In this document: in pieces, positions 23,820 to 35,220 of the stretch
How the letters are laid out: every line of letters begins with the position of its first letter
Numbering within the stretch: position 1 is the stretch's first letter
Assembly (NCBI RefSeq): GCF_003086295.3
Contig: NC_092051.1
Location: 23,679,940-23,743,939 of the forward strand
Direction of reading: 5' to 3'
Source: Arachis hypogaea
Taxonomy: Eukaryota > Streptophyta > Magnoliopsida > Fabales > Fabaceae
Length of the DNA: 64,000 nt
Translations under genes and position numbers: made by a program
The notes under the pieces: generated by a model
Database searches by the model: none
What the model saw: only the letters and a program-made list of their open reading frames with translations
Told to the model about the DNA's origin: nothing

Positions 23820-25329
23820 TGGTGTACGAAATTGAACTCCGCACAACTGAACCGGCAAGTGCACCAGATCGTCCAAGTAATACCTCAGGTGAGTGAGGGT
23901 CGAATCCCACAGAGATTGTCGGATTGAGCAAGAAATGGCTATCTTGTAAATCTTAGTCAGGCGATTAGAAAAGATGGTTGTTTGTTTGAAAGCATAAACG
24001 AAATAATAAATACGAAATACCAGATTGATGTGAAAACAGTGTTAGAGATCCAGTTAAGGCTCCGGAGATGCATATTCTTTCCGGATTAACTTTTCTTACT
24101 GTCTACTTCAATAACGAATGATTCATTCAATGGCAGCCATAAGTGACTAACTCATGTCCTCTCATCAAGTTAATATCTTCTAAACCACAGCAATCCACCA
24201 TATCCGAGCAACTCATGTCCTCTCATCAAGTTGACTTATGGCTTCGCACTGCAGCCGAAGATGAAGCTCTAAGCAATCCACTCCCCTTCGTGATCCTACT
24301 CAAAATGCCACAGATAAGGTCGGATCTTCTGGATTAGAGAGTGCTGCTTCTCTTACTCTAGCCTTAGCGCCACAGAGACCTCAGTAACCCACGGTCAATG
24401 GTATTTCATGTCACGTATCCAAAGTTGCCCAGGCACGCTCTTGAAATCCGTAATGCATTCTCGAGCTTTAATTCAATACTATCCGGGTCTGGACTCGCAC
24501 GGAACCCATGTAGAACAAGGATGAATGTCACGGTTCACCCTCAATTCATTGAGATTGAAGAATGAGAACTCCTAAGAGAATAGAATTAGACATATTGAAA
24601 TAGAAACAATAGTATTATTAATACATGAGAATCAGTAGAGCTCCTAACCCTAACTTAGGAGGTTTAGTTGCTCATAGCTTACAGAAGGATAGTGTGTAAT
24701 TCAAAAATAGGGTGGAAGAAGATCCTAATAGGGTTGATCTTCTCCTTTAAATACTAATCTAATAACTAGAGATTACAGAAATAGGATAGACTGGACTTTT
24801 AATGCGAAAATCTACTTCTTGGGCCTACTTGGTGAGTGTTTGGGCTGAGGTTGGGGTGACTCCACGTGCTGGGACCCCTCTTGGGGCGTTGGACGCCAGG
24901 CTTTCTACCTTTTGGGCGTCAAAATGCCAGCTTGCTCCCTTTGGGGCGTTGAAACGCCAGGCAGGGGGTCAGATGTGCGTTCAACGCCCATTTTGGGCCA
25001 TCATTTCCAAAGATAAGTATAGACTATTATACATTTTTTAAAAGCCCTTGATGTTAACTTTCCAATGTCGTTGAAAGTGCATCACTTGGATCTCTTTAGC
25101 TCCATATATCCTCATTTGAATGCATGAAGGTCAGAATCTGACACCATCTGCAGTCCTTTCTCTGTCTCTGAATTAGGTTTTTTTTCAAAACTTGCCAGAA
25201 TCACCCAAAAATCACCTAAACACATAAGAAAAATACAAAAACCTATTAAAAATTGATAAAACTTAACAAAACATAACCAAAAATACTAAGAAAACAATAC
25301 TGAAAAGTGTATAAAATATCCGCTCATCA
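23820..25329 (-). repeat. 5' LTR of the minus-strand Athila-type element
   Basis: On the minus strand the LTR starts TGATGAGCGGATATTTTATAC and ends CGTACACCA. A TATA-like TATTTAAAG lies at 24754-24745 on the minus strand. The order of blocks (TTCTGACCT, GTTGGAAAGT, palindrome array, GCCCAA..CCAAGTAGGCCC, TATA) parallels the plus-strand LTR at 57837 although most bases differ. The adjoining bases at 25330-25334 are TTATC; the matching duplication is lost with the truncated end. Confidence 0.85.
24883..24990 (-). repeat. Four-unit GGCGTT-AACGCC palindrome array in U3
   Basis: Dyads start at 24883, 24914, 24944 and 24974 (spacings 31, 30, 30 bp). Each is a variant of CTGGCGTT(C/G)AACGCCAG. The array lies about 130 bp upstream of the minus-strand TATA-like box, the same place as in the plus-strand LTR. 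Confidence 0.88.
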
Positions 25330-26290
25330 TTATCTTCTTCCTCCTTCCAGGCAAGAGTTTTGGACAAGATTTTTGCAACCACGTTCCCAGAGATGGACAT
25401 CTTAAGAAATCATCCACCTCTATTTGAGTGGAATCTAGAATTTGTCCTGGGTGTTCCGAATTAGAACAACTAATAAATATTTATGTGAACCTGTAAACCC
25501 TAAGTGGTTATGTGTCTTCGAGTATTGCCAACTCGTTTCTCTTTTTGTTTCTGTGGGTGTAACATGACATTGCTACAAAGACAAGTCGTGGATGATGCTG
25601 TGGCTTCAGATGGAGCAAATGTTCACTACCAACCCTGCTGGCCAGAAGAAGGTAGTTTCTAGCTTTTGATTCGCTATATGCTACTTAAAACTCTGTCTGT
25701 TGTGTAAAGATTTCTGATGATCTCCATGAATGCATATTTTTTCATGTTGAAGAGCATAGACCAATTATCGGACAAGATACGAATTGACACTGCAATAGGC
25801 ATAGTTAATGAGCACTTCAATGAGCCGAGGGATGAAATTAGGCAGTGGGCTGAGGTGGATTAGAAGAGTTGTAAGGCCATGGCAGCCCTTTTCCTATGAC
25901 CATGTGAATCAGAACGATCAAGAGGCTTTCCTTCCAAGTTAACCAACTTAAATAATTCCCCTGTTACTCATGTTTTATTTATGGTTTAGGGTATATATCC
26001 CCCATGTGCCATTTGTTTTGAATACTTTGGGCTCTTTATATCCCCTTTTGTCAAAGCTAGGGTCAGCCATCACTTTGAAGTGGTGCCGAATTGTCATTAA
26101 ACAAGACTCCACTTCGATGTTGAGGCTACCCGACTATGCATTTTTAAACTTATTCGGACATGTACATCCGAAGTAATGCAACTTGATGGGCATTTCTTAA
26201 ATATTTTGTGCCGCATGCAAGGAAACATCGTATTCATATCTACTAAGGTTGACCCTATAACATTAATGTTAACGTACATGCATAATATAG
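25330..26290 (+). other. Coding-like relic, not recognised
   Basis: Several short exon-like pieces lie on the plus strand. One follows TTCCAG at 25349 and reads ARVLDKIFATTFPEMDILR then PPLFEWNLEFVLG. Another, near 25755-25860, reads KSIDQLSDKIRIDTAIGIV then NEHFNEPRDEIRQWAEVD before a stop. The composition is protein-like, but no family is recognised. It may belong to the same old host gene or Mutator-type element as the FAR1-like pieces to the right, although it is on the other strand. Confidence 0.3.
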
Positions 26291-27289
26291 CGGTGCTTTC
26301 CTTTTTTCTATAAGTGTGGCGACGAATTCTGATGTCGAATGTGTAACCCCAAATTCATCTTCTTCTGTTATAAACACGATTCACGCATGCAAGGAAACCT
26401 TATAGCCCTAGCAATTATGTTCATACTAACGTGAGGGGAACAGAATAAACTGGTTCCACTAATGATAACGATAACATAAAGTTAAGCCACCTCCTAACAC
26501 AAAGAAAGGGGTCACGAGTTTCTAGGCCAAAATCCTACAATTGACACCCACACTAACTGTTGCATCACAGTTTCACCTCGTTTAGGAAGACCTTTGGTAT
26601 GTTTTATCTAAGCTAAAGCTTCAATAAACCACAACAATGCCATCCTCTTCAAACCAAACTACAAAGTACGAAACAGAACACATACAATAAAAACGTAAAA
26701 CCTAAATTGTAACTGAATCTTCTACCACACAGGAGAAAGATACAAACCAAAGACTTCCACACAAGCAACACTAACTCCAACTTTCAACAGCTTGTCCTAG
26801 CTTAGTATGCACGCCATTCGGGACATATTGGACAATAAAAGTATTATACAAAAATATCGCTACATAATTTATATTGCTAGAGAAACTATTAGATTTACAA
26901 ACATTGTTACATCATTACAAAACATCACAAAATAATTGAACGAAATCACATAGGGCACAACAGCCAACACTGCATTACCATTTAACTCATTTTTTATCTA
27001 CATCAAGTTTTTCACTATTCTACAACAACTCCTACTATTCTACGGCAACCCGTCCTAGACCCTAAACCTACACAGATCAGACACATACAGCACAAGTTGA
27101 CCCCCCCACCACAAGTTAACATAGTAGTTGCATTACCCACACAGTTTCTATTACCGTTCAACCGAATTAAAAAGATCTTCATAGATTATAACTTATGCAT
27201 ATATCCATCCAAATGTCATTACCACATGTGGATTACCTAAAAACATAAACAATTATCCCTAAAGATGAATTACCTCCACGAAGATTAGT
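26291..27289. other. AT-rich DNA without visible gene
   Basis: No long frame or repeat boundary is visible. It lies directly downstream (minus-strand sense) of the FAR1-like C-terminal fragment and may be its 3' flank. Confidence 0.45.
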
Positions 27290-27760
27290 TCAAGAAACTC
27301 CCTCTACATCGAAGTAGTCGTCACATTCCTCTCCTCTTACCATGTTTTCATAAGCTGCCGCTGCCTCACAACTATCGATGTTCTCCCCCAGTTGTGATTC
27401 ATGAAAATTTTGAGTATTGTGTCCAGACTTTCCACACAGTTGGCACTTCTGAACACGGTGGAACTTACCCGTAGTCGTGACAACTCTTCGTCTGCATCCT
27501 TTGTACCTTGCTCGCAACGGGTCTCAAATAAAAATCCTACTAACTTCTTTAGCAACGCCTAGCCTTTGGTAATGTTTCTCTCGCAGGGATAGGCACTCCT
27601 TGGCCAATCTTGTTTTCACGTCGAAGTAGTCGTCAAAGAACCGACAGGATAGGTTCACCAATTCCCTACAATCCTCCAAGATTGCCGTGTGCATGCTCAT
27701 GTATGTTGCGTCTGGAATCTCCCCAACACATATTCTGTTGCTGGTCATACTCGGTTGCTT
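27290..27760 (-). pseudogene. FAR1-related / Mutator-transposase-like protein, C-terminal fragment
   Basis: On the minus strand a frame ending near 27524 contains DCRELVNLSCRFFDDYFDV and LAKECLSLREKHYQRL. A neighbouring frame (27517-27290) contains KCQLCGKSGHNTQNF, a CCHC-type zinc knuckle as found at the C-terminus of FAR1-family and MULE transposases. The two frames are offset, so the gene is broken here. The right edge joins retroelement interior at 27768. A matching N-terminal FAR1 fragment lies on the other side of the retroelement block at 45929-46400. Confidence 0.6.
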
Positions 27761-28934
27761 TGCCCTCTTTGTTTGATGTTGATTGGGTTGTTTCTTGATT
27801 GAATTTTATCAATGCACTTATGCTTTGCCTTAAATTACTAGCACCTAATTGGACTTGCACATTTACATTTTGTTTCATATTAGGTAAAATTTTTATAAGT
27901 GCACATTGGATTAAGTGAATTGAGTTGAAATTACTTGTTCATTATGATTTTCATATCAAATTCGGCACATAACAAGATACTTGTTTGTTTTTAATGCTTT
28001 GCATTTATTTGAGTGACTTGACTTGATTCTTATCAAGCTTATCACTTTTTGCAATAAATACCTTTACCATGTGACTATTTCATTATGTTTCAAGATGAAT
28101 AAGTAGTCTTCTTCTTATTGGATTGGTTATTGCTTATTGTGCTTCCGTATCAACCTTGCGCTTTCACTTGCACAACTTCAATATCCAATATCTCAATTAC
28201 TCAATTCACTTTTGTGGTTATCTAGGGTTGCTTATGCCTTAAGTTTTGCTTATTCTTTACTTGCAACTTAGGCTACTTAATTGAGGAATATATGCTATTT
28301 CTTTTGATAGTGTGGATACTGTTTACCCGGCCAATGTATGTGTTCTAACCCGTGCGCACATTTAGAATACACACATTGTCTTTTATCATACCATACACAT
28401 ATGAACTCTTCCTCAATTGTTGTTTATTTGTTTATACAGTAACCCAGAGCCCTGATGCCCACCAGTTGAAAGTGGAGGAACTTGGAGCCTCACTTCTCTT
28501 CCCCCCGGATTGTGTGCATGCACGGAGGACCGTGCAACGTTTAAGTGTGGGGGAGGATCCGTAATTTTCGGGGCGTAAATTTCTCTTTCTCAATACTTTA
28601 CATTATTTTCTAGTTTTTAGTAGTTATACTTTCTTGTGAATATTTGTTGATATTTCATTACATTGAATTTTACTTAGTTTGCTTGTATATATCTTAGCTT
28701 GCTTATGGTTTTATTGTAGTAAATATTTGCATTTGCATTTTCCCAGTATAGGAAAAGCATCTATTTTGGATTGATTGGAATTCTCTTGTGTGTTTTTGTC
28801 AAACTCCATAGGGAACCATAGTATAGATATAGATAGATAGTATTTAGCATAGTTGCATGTATGTAAGTATTTGCATTGAATAAGTTGCTTGTCCTTTTAC
28901 CCTTCTCCTTTGATTGTATTAAGTGTAGGAAAAT

Positions 28935-30529
28935 TGATGAATCCATATTTGACAATAAATTTTGGTTTGATTTGAGTGGATTTCATCACATAAACTCACA
29001 CTTAATCGCTAAAATAGCATACTTTTATGTTTTCTCTCTAAATTGTGCCTAATTGTGAAAACATGCTATTTTGTACTTAATTTGATCAATTTTATCCCAC
29101 TTTCATTCCATTTGATGCCTTGATGGTTTTGATGAGTGATTTTAAGTGCAATAGGTTGGACTGGCTTGATAAGAGTGGAAGAGAAGCATGCATTTGGGAG
29201 AGAATATGAAGAAATCAAAGAAGAAGCACACAGCCATGTGTGCGTACGCACAACATCCAGTGCATATGTACAAAAAGGAAATCAGCATGCATTCATACGC
29301 ACAACACTCTGTGCGCATGCACAAGTGGAAAATTTGGCAAAGTGTGCGTACTGTGCGTACGCACAAGTACCAGCACGTGACTTCATTAAAAAGTCATGTA
29401 GCTCGCATTTTGGGAGGCTTTTTGGCCCATTTCTGATCACTTGGAGTATATAAGGAGGCTAACAACACAACATACTCATACCATACTTCATACAACACAT
29501 TTTAAGAGTAGTTTTAGGGTAGTTTAGTTTAGGTTTTTCTCTCAATTTTCCTTAGGTTTAATTAGGGTTTGTAGTATTTTATAGTTTAATTTTTGGTCTT
29601 GGATTTTGCTATCTCATTGTAAGTATTCCTTGATTTTTCCTTTTATCACATTACTTGTTCTACAATTTCAAATATTTTAATTTCTTTTGTCAATATATAT
29701 AGTTTTGCAATTTTGAGTTCTAGTTCATGAATTTGATGTTTGATGGTTATTTTATGTTTGTTGAGTTGTCTTTGTTGATTGTGATCATTTGTGGTTTATA
29801 GTTTTCATCATTTTTCCAATTTTACCATGTTTTATTATTATGCCCACTATGTGTTTGATAAAATGCCAATTTTGATTATGGGGTAAATTTCCACCCCTTG
29901 GCTTGGGGAAATGAAATTATGGAATACTAGAGTCATAATGTCCAATATTTAGTGATAATTCTTGGGTTGTTAGTTGTTATTGTTTCCACTAACGCTAGCT
30001 TCTTACTAAGGTAATTAGTAAGTTAGCTAGGATTTGTGGATTTATAACAATTATGCTCACTTGACCTATCCTTCGATGTTAAGGGTTGACCTAGTGAGAT
30101 TAATCCATCATAATTATCATAGTTGTGGTTATGGCAAGGAAGGAATTCCATAACTCATCCCAAGTCAAGGTTCTGTTTATGTTTTGAACTACATTTCCAT
30201 CAATTTTGAGTCTTACTTGTCTATATTACATACATAGTTCTTTTGTTCCTTTATTTGTTTATTAATTACAATTTTGAATCGTTCTTTTATCTCTTTATTT
30301 GTTTGCTTCCTGGTTATTGAAAACCCTCTTGATCATCGCAACCAAAATTGTGCGCTCTTAGGCATTAGTTCCTAGGGAAGACGACCCGAGGTTTAATTAC
30401 TCTCGGTTATTTTAATTTGAAAAATAAACTTTGATGTTTGGGATTGAATTGCCGGTTTGGACTATGCTATCAACGAAATACTTAATTTCAATTGAGAAAT
30501 TCTAAACCGGTGCAAATCCTTCATCATCA
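28935..30529 (+). repeat. LTR of the Athila-like element (left copy)
   Basis: It starts TGATGAATCCATATTTGAC and ends TTCATCATCA. It is nearly identical to 44334-45928. TATATAAGG at 29457-29465 is the likely promoter. The palindrome array at 29239-29365 precedes it. Unlike a simple 5' LTR, it is flanked on the left by element interior, not by host DNA. Confidence 0.9.
29239..29365 (+). repeat. TGTGCGTACGCACA palindrome array in U3 (left LTR)
   Basis: Dyads start at 29239, 29259, 29290, 29310 and 29352 (spacings 20, 31, 20, then a shortened pair). Compared with the right LTR, about 9 bp are missing between the last two dyads near 29350, as if slippage or pairing between palindromes removed it. 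Several units have decayed CpGs (GCATATG for GCGTACG). TATATAAGG follows about 90 bp downstream. Confidence 0.88.
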
Positions 30530-30535
30530 AGTTTT

Positions 30536-30553
30536 TGGCGCCGTTGCCGGGGA
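30536..30553 (+). other. Primer-binding site, tRNA-Asp
   Basis: TGGCGCCGTTGCCGGGGA is a perfect complement to the 3' end of plant tRNA-Asp, six bases after the LTR end. It fixes the orientation and the LTR boundary. Confidence 0.9.
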
Positions 30554-30757
30554 ACTAGTGCAATGAGTGCTATAGTTTTAGTTGTTGTGAATATGTGAAT
30601 AGTGTGAATAGATACTTTTTGGGTTGTTTGATTGTTTTTGCTATTAATTAGGATTTTATTTCTTTTGTTAATTGATGTCTTTAGTTTTTATTTTCTATTT
30701 TCTCTATGAGTTATCACCCTCTTGGTTTGGAGTTTGGTTGTGATCATTTTGTAGGAC

Positions 30758-31709
30758 TTGATAACTTCAATTTTGGATTGCATCATGGAATTGGAGAATC
30801 AATTTTGGAAGGAGCAACCTCCTCTATACTACAATGAGCAAAACCCTCCCCAATATGCATACCCAAACCAAGGATATGGTGGATTTCACTTTGATTATGC
30901 ACCTCCACCACCATATACCTATGACCCATACCCCCAACATAATCCTCAATCACCACATTTTCAAATACCAAACCACTACTACCATCCACCTTCTTACATA
31001 CCACCTCAAAACACTTACCAACATGAGTCACCTCCCACACATACAACCTTCCTCCCAAACAATGGACCTCTTTCTTCACCCCAATATGAAGTTTTTCCAC
31101 CCTTGACCCGAGACCATCAAGACCTTCAAGTTTTTCTCCAAGAGCAAGAAGGATTCCGAAGAACACAAGGGCAATTCATAGCTACCATAGCCGAAACGGT
31201 TAATCACTTGGTCCTACTACGCTCATCCGATCAAGGCATTCTTCTTGAGAAATATGGAGGGTCAACTAAAGATTGGAGTAAAAAGGAGAATGTGGAGCCT
31301 CAAGGGAAAGAAGAAGATTTAGATGCAACAAGAGGGAGAAAGTGAAGTATGTGAACCGAAGAAGAGAAAGGGAGAATTGAGGGAGATTGATCAAGATGAG
31401 GATTCCATCATTGATGATTTTTTGTCCTCCTTGGTCAATCCCCGTAATGACCTTAATGAGCCTCTTCCCATTGAATTTGAGAAAGATATGGAGGTAGACT
31501 TCTCACAACCTCCTTGTTATGACTTAAGTGATGGGGAAGAGGAAGTTGGTGAGAAAGTAATTTCGTTCCAAGAACGTATTGAGTGGGTGGCAATTTCACC
31601 TATGAACTTCATTGGCCCCATCAATATGCTATCTTGGAGATGGATTACCAACTCAAAATCCTTCTTGGGTTGTTGCATGGTGGAGGAAAGGGTGTTGGTT
31701 GCCAAGTGA
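30758..31709 (+). pseudogene. Gag-like proline/tyrosine-rich ORF, frame-shifted
   Basis: The first frame (30758-31345; a likely start is ATG 30785, MELENQFWKEQ) encodes a Pro/Tyr/Gln-rich segment and then FRRTQGQFIATIAETVNHL. It ends in a charged region. A second, overlapping frame (31323-31709) continues with SIIDDFLSSLVNP, FEKDMEVDFSQPPCYDLSD and LSWRWITNSKSF. Acidic PPCYDLSDGEE-type motifs are common in plant Athila-like interiors. No zinc knuckle, protease or polymerase is seen. It could encode a structural protein acting with enzymes from a related autonomous element; the frameshift makes this copy doubtful. Confidence 0.55.
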
Positions 31710-32004
31710 ATCCAAGGGACTTCAAGAGAACCAAATCTAGAATTGGAGCTCAAGTGGGATGCAAGGCACAATGGAGTAATTTCTGAAGAGTGTTGGGGTA
31801 CTTCACGGGTCATTTGAGAGCTTGTCCATCCGGCTTGGAGCATAGAAATCCACAAGAAGGAGAATGAGAAACTAGAATATGGGATCCCGGAGGAGCTTTG
31901 AAGTGCAAGCTTGGATAGAGATTCAAGGAGGAGTGGAAACACAAGCCACCCTAGCAAGAGTCTCCTCAACAAGTCCAACTTAGGGACTATAAACCAAAGT
32001 GCTA

Positions 32005-32022
32005 GGTGGGAGACACCCCACC
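32005..32022 (+). other. Stem-loop downstream of the gag-like ORF
   Basis: GGTGGG-AGACAC-CCCACC forms a 6-bp stem with a six-base loop about 300 bp after the ORF. A hairpin of the same design but different stem (GTTGGG-AGGCAA-CCCAAT) follows the gag-protease ORF of the element at the right edge of the window (63826-63843). Confidence 0.6.
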
Positions 32023-32245
32023 ATAGTAACATCTTTCTTACCCTTTCTCTTTATTTATAGTCTTGTTTCATTGCATTTTGCTTCTTTTAGCTAGCTTAGA
32101 ATTAGTTTAATTTTGAGCTTAGATATGTTAATTTCTATATGGATCATGAATTTATGGGTTTTTGAATGTTTTGGAGTTGAAATTTTGATTGAGCTAAGGT
32201 GCAATGTCTTAAATTTGAAGAAACTTTTTTGGGAAAAACAGGGCA

Positions 32246-32740
32246 TGTGCGTGCACACACCATTGTGCGCGCGCACACAATCGGTAAATTTTGCGCCCTG
32301 TGCGTACGCACCACCCTGTGCGTATGCACACCAGCCTCTATGCCCTCTGTTGGGAGCGCTTGCACGCCTTGTGCGTGCGCATTCCCCTGTTTTCTTGCGC
32401 TTTGTGCGTGCGCATGCCATTGTGCGTATGCACGCAACCTTCTTTTTGCGCACTTTATGCGTACGCACCACATTGTGCGTACGCACACCAGCTTGCACCC
32501 ATTCTGTTGGGAGCGCTGGTATTGCCTATGCGCATGAACCCCTCCAAATTCTTGTTCCTGTGCGTGCGCACGCACACATGATCCTTCCCCAAGTAAAAAA
32601 AAAAGTCCTCTGTGCGTGTGCACACTTCGCAATTCCTTCTCTGGTCAGAGCATTCGCACATATCTGTGCAGACGCATACCTTCCATTTTCCACCTCGTGT
32701 GCGTACACACACATACCTGTGCGTACGCACAAGTGCTGTT
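32246..32740 (+). repeat. TGTGCGTACGCACA palindrome array in the element interior
   Basis: Dyads start at 32246, 32264, 32299, 32317, 32370, 32403, 32421, 32456 and 32474, with more degenerate copies to 32730. The 18-bp spacing alternates with 33-35 bp. The start (AAACAGGGCATGTGCGTG) resembles the start of the array in the giant LTRs (AAACAGGGCGTGTGCGTC). The units contain no stop codon in any frame, so long open frames on both strands here (up to 222 codons) are not evidence of a gene. Confidence 0.88.
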
Positions 32741-33721
32741 TTGGGCAACATTTTCATTATGTAACACCCCAATTACCCTAAGCCTTACCTCTAGCCGTAA
32801 AGCAAAGGTTAATCAGAGGTTACGACAGTCCTAAGGCTTATACATATTTATATATAAAAGAAAATAATATAATCTAGAAGCCTGATGAAGGATATAGCTC
32901 AAATACAGAGTTACAAAAGCGCGAAACATTCACACGCAGCTAACGCATAAAATACAAGATATAGAAGCAAAAGAATGAAATATATATAGATATAATATTA
33001 TAATAAATCATAGAGAACTAGCCGCAACTTGCAGAGTTTAAGCCGATTAGTTATAAATAGAAAGATACAGAGTTTTAGAATCAAAACAGCTTATACAACC
33101 TATCTCTCAAATAAACCTCTAAGGCCACAAAGATAAAACACAACAAGATGTGAGAGTAACTATAACAAAGTAAAATAAATTAAACCAACGAGGAACCATA
33201 CTCCGCTCTGTCACCATATCCGCAATCTCACCGAAGTAGATTACGACCTGCATCTGAAAAATAACAACAAAGTATGGAATGAAAACCGGAGGTTCTCAGT
33301 ATGGTAACAATGCCAAAAATGTAAGATGTAAGGCTCCGGGACGCCGAAGGCAATCCTATAACTTCACATCAAACCGATATTCAAGCTTAGAACAAAAAAA
33401 TATAAATAAAGAACTTAAACCGTAAACCGGGTTATCTAAACTTAGTGGAATTCTAACTAAACTAGTCACACCGCTGTATCCCACAGCCCTCGCCAACCAA
33501 ACCTCCGTGCGATCCCATCGCCACCGCCTACCTAACCTCCTCAGGACCAAACAAACACAAATAATACAAGCAAGAAAAGCACAGGTAGAATTCATACATG
33601 TAACAAGTAAGTCAAGAAGCAAGTAGGCATATTATACAATTAGGCAAACTCAAGTAATCAAAGCAAGCAAGCATATAGAAGATGCATATGATGAATGCCT
33701 GTCCTATTGGCTCTTGATATC

Positions 33722-34240
33722 ACTTGTCGGTCCATAAATGCCAACCCGACACATCCTCCCGAATGTAGCCTTTTCTGCCACGCCAGGGATATAGTGCCCT
33801 GCACACTCCTTTAGCAGCTCTTCTGCTACGCCAGGGGTATAGTGCCCTACAAACTCATGTAGTAGGGAGTCTACTACGCCAGGGATATAGGCCTCGTACA
33901 CTTCATGCAGTAGAGAAGGAAATAACCATAGCAAATCATGCAACAGAACAATCTGTCACGCCGGGGATATAGGCCCCGCACACTCCTCAACATTCAACAA
34001 GTCATGCAACAGAAACATCTGCCACACCGGAGATATAGGCTCCGCACACTCTCAACAACAACTAGTCGTGCAGCAGAACAATCTGCCACACCGGAGATAT
34101 AGGCCCCGCACACTATCAATAATCCAATAACTTCATCCTCAAATCATCACCAGACATCACCATTTCTCATTTCAAATCACTTTCAACAACATCTACTCAT
34201 GCAGTAGAGAAACCTGCTACGCCAGGGTTATAGGCCCTGC
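33722..34240 (-). repeat. Tandem stem-loop array (copy 1)
   Basis: Imperfect tandem units each hold two dyads. Stem II is CAGGG-ATATAGT-GCCCTG at 33784-33801, CGGGG-ATATAGG-CCCCG at 33962-33978, CGGAG-ATATAGG-CTCCG at 34028-34044 and CAGGG-TTATAGG-CCCTG at 34223-34239. Stem I is AGCAG-N5-CTGCT at 33813-33827, GTAGTAG-N5-CTACTAC at 33859-33877 and CAG..CTG forms elsewhere. Stem bases change in pairs while loops stay. The array lies downstream of the TATA-like site on the sense strand, so it may be transcribed. Confidence 0.82.
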
Positions 34241-34543
34241 ACACTTTCCTTCCATATCCATCATCAGTTCTTAATTCTATTCCGAACTCATTAGTTCCTC
34301 ATTTCTCAATTCCAGTACCATTCTCCTTTCTCACTCCACCAAGCCCATCCTCAGTACACCAGAAACCTAAACCTCTGTTTGTTAACTTTTCAAAATAATC
34401 ATCAACTAAAACCCTTAGCTTAATTCCCATGTTCTAATACTCAAAACTAGGCCCAAGAGTCTTAAAATAGTGTTATAGAAGCTTACAACCTTGTTGGAAA
34501 GGTAGAATAGTTGAAAAACAAGTAAAATTTGAGAAACAGGGCG

Positions 34544-34852
34544 TGTGCGTCCGCACAGGGGTGTGCGTGTGCACGCCCAGGAAATTTTTAAAAGTGTGCG
34601 TACGCACAGGAGTGTGCGTACGCACAGGTGTCAAAACTCAAAATGGTCTGTTCACTCGCACAACCTGTGACAGCGCCCCCAACAAACTGGCCTCCCCAAC
34701 GTGTGCGTGCACACAGGTCTGTGCATATGCACAGGTTACAATTTCCCATTGGTGTGCGTGCACACAAGCTGTGCCAGCGCTGCAAGCAGAGTGCCTGCCT
34801 CTGCTTGTGTGGATGCACAGGTCACAATTTTCGCAGAGTGTGCGTGCGCACA
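34544..34852 (-). repeat. TGTGCGTACGCACA palindrome array (LARD LTR copy 1)
   Basis: Dyads start at 34544, 34562, 34595, 34613, 34702, 34720, 34753, 34770, 34806 and 34839, with decayed ones between 34649 and 34680. Spacing alternates between 17-18 bp and 33-36 bp, giving a 51-bp double unit. Variants such as TGTGCATATGCACA are explained by CpG-to-TpG/CpA decay. Confidence 0.9.
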
Positions 34853-35220
34853 TACCAGAAAACTCATAATTCTGTAACTTTGCAGAATTTTCAAATTTTC
34901 AACACCAGCTTTGAATGATCATAAGTTCTTCTACAAAATTCCAAATTTTGCAAACTTTATATTGATTGAAAGGGGTTTTTAAAGATCTTTGATTCTAAAC
35001 AAATTTCAACCAATTTTGAAAACCGAGGCAAAAGTTATGATCAGACAAAGTTCACCAAAAATCTATTTTTACCCAAAAACCTCATAACATCAAGTTAACT
35101 AACTTTCAAACCAAAACCAATCTAAATCATCCCAAACAATATCAAAACATCCTAAAAATCCCTACCTCTCATTCTTCAAGCTCAGCCATCAATAATCTCC
35201 CCTTTACACTAGTCTATACC

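Larger units (their letters stand above)
19711..25329 (-). mobile_element. Athila-type Ty3/gypsy element, 3'-truncated, minus strand
   Basis: Reading on the minus strand there is a 5' LTR (25329-23820), a tRNA-Asp primer site (23813-23796), and a long AU-rich leader with a nested element (22971-21363). A gag and start of protease follow (20987 down to 19711). The rest is lost where the plus-strand LTR element begins. The gag is similar in order and motifs to the intact gag at 61450, so both belong to related lineages. Confidence 0.85.

Noticed and set aside
32113..32781. Long open frames on both strands (up to 222 codons) with Cys/Val/Arg/Thr/His-rich peptides
   Set aside because: They follow from the TGTGCGTACGCACA dyad array, which has no stop codon in any frame. 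Frames overlap on both strands and recur over every copy of the array.
33356..33622. 88-codon minus-strand frame with hydrophobic N-terminus, repeated at 38377-38643
   Set aside because: It lies in the R/U5 part of both giant LTRs. There is no conserved start context and no sign of selection on the peptide between the copies; chance open frame.
34543..34918. Overlapping 70-110-codon frames in the giant LTR
   Set aside because: Same cause: the palindrome array. Equivalent frames at 39612-39964 differ only as the array differs. No start context, domain or codon bias.
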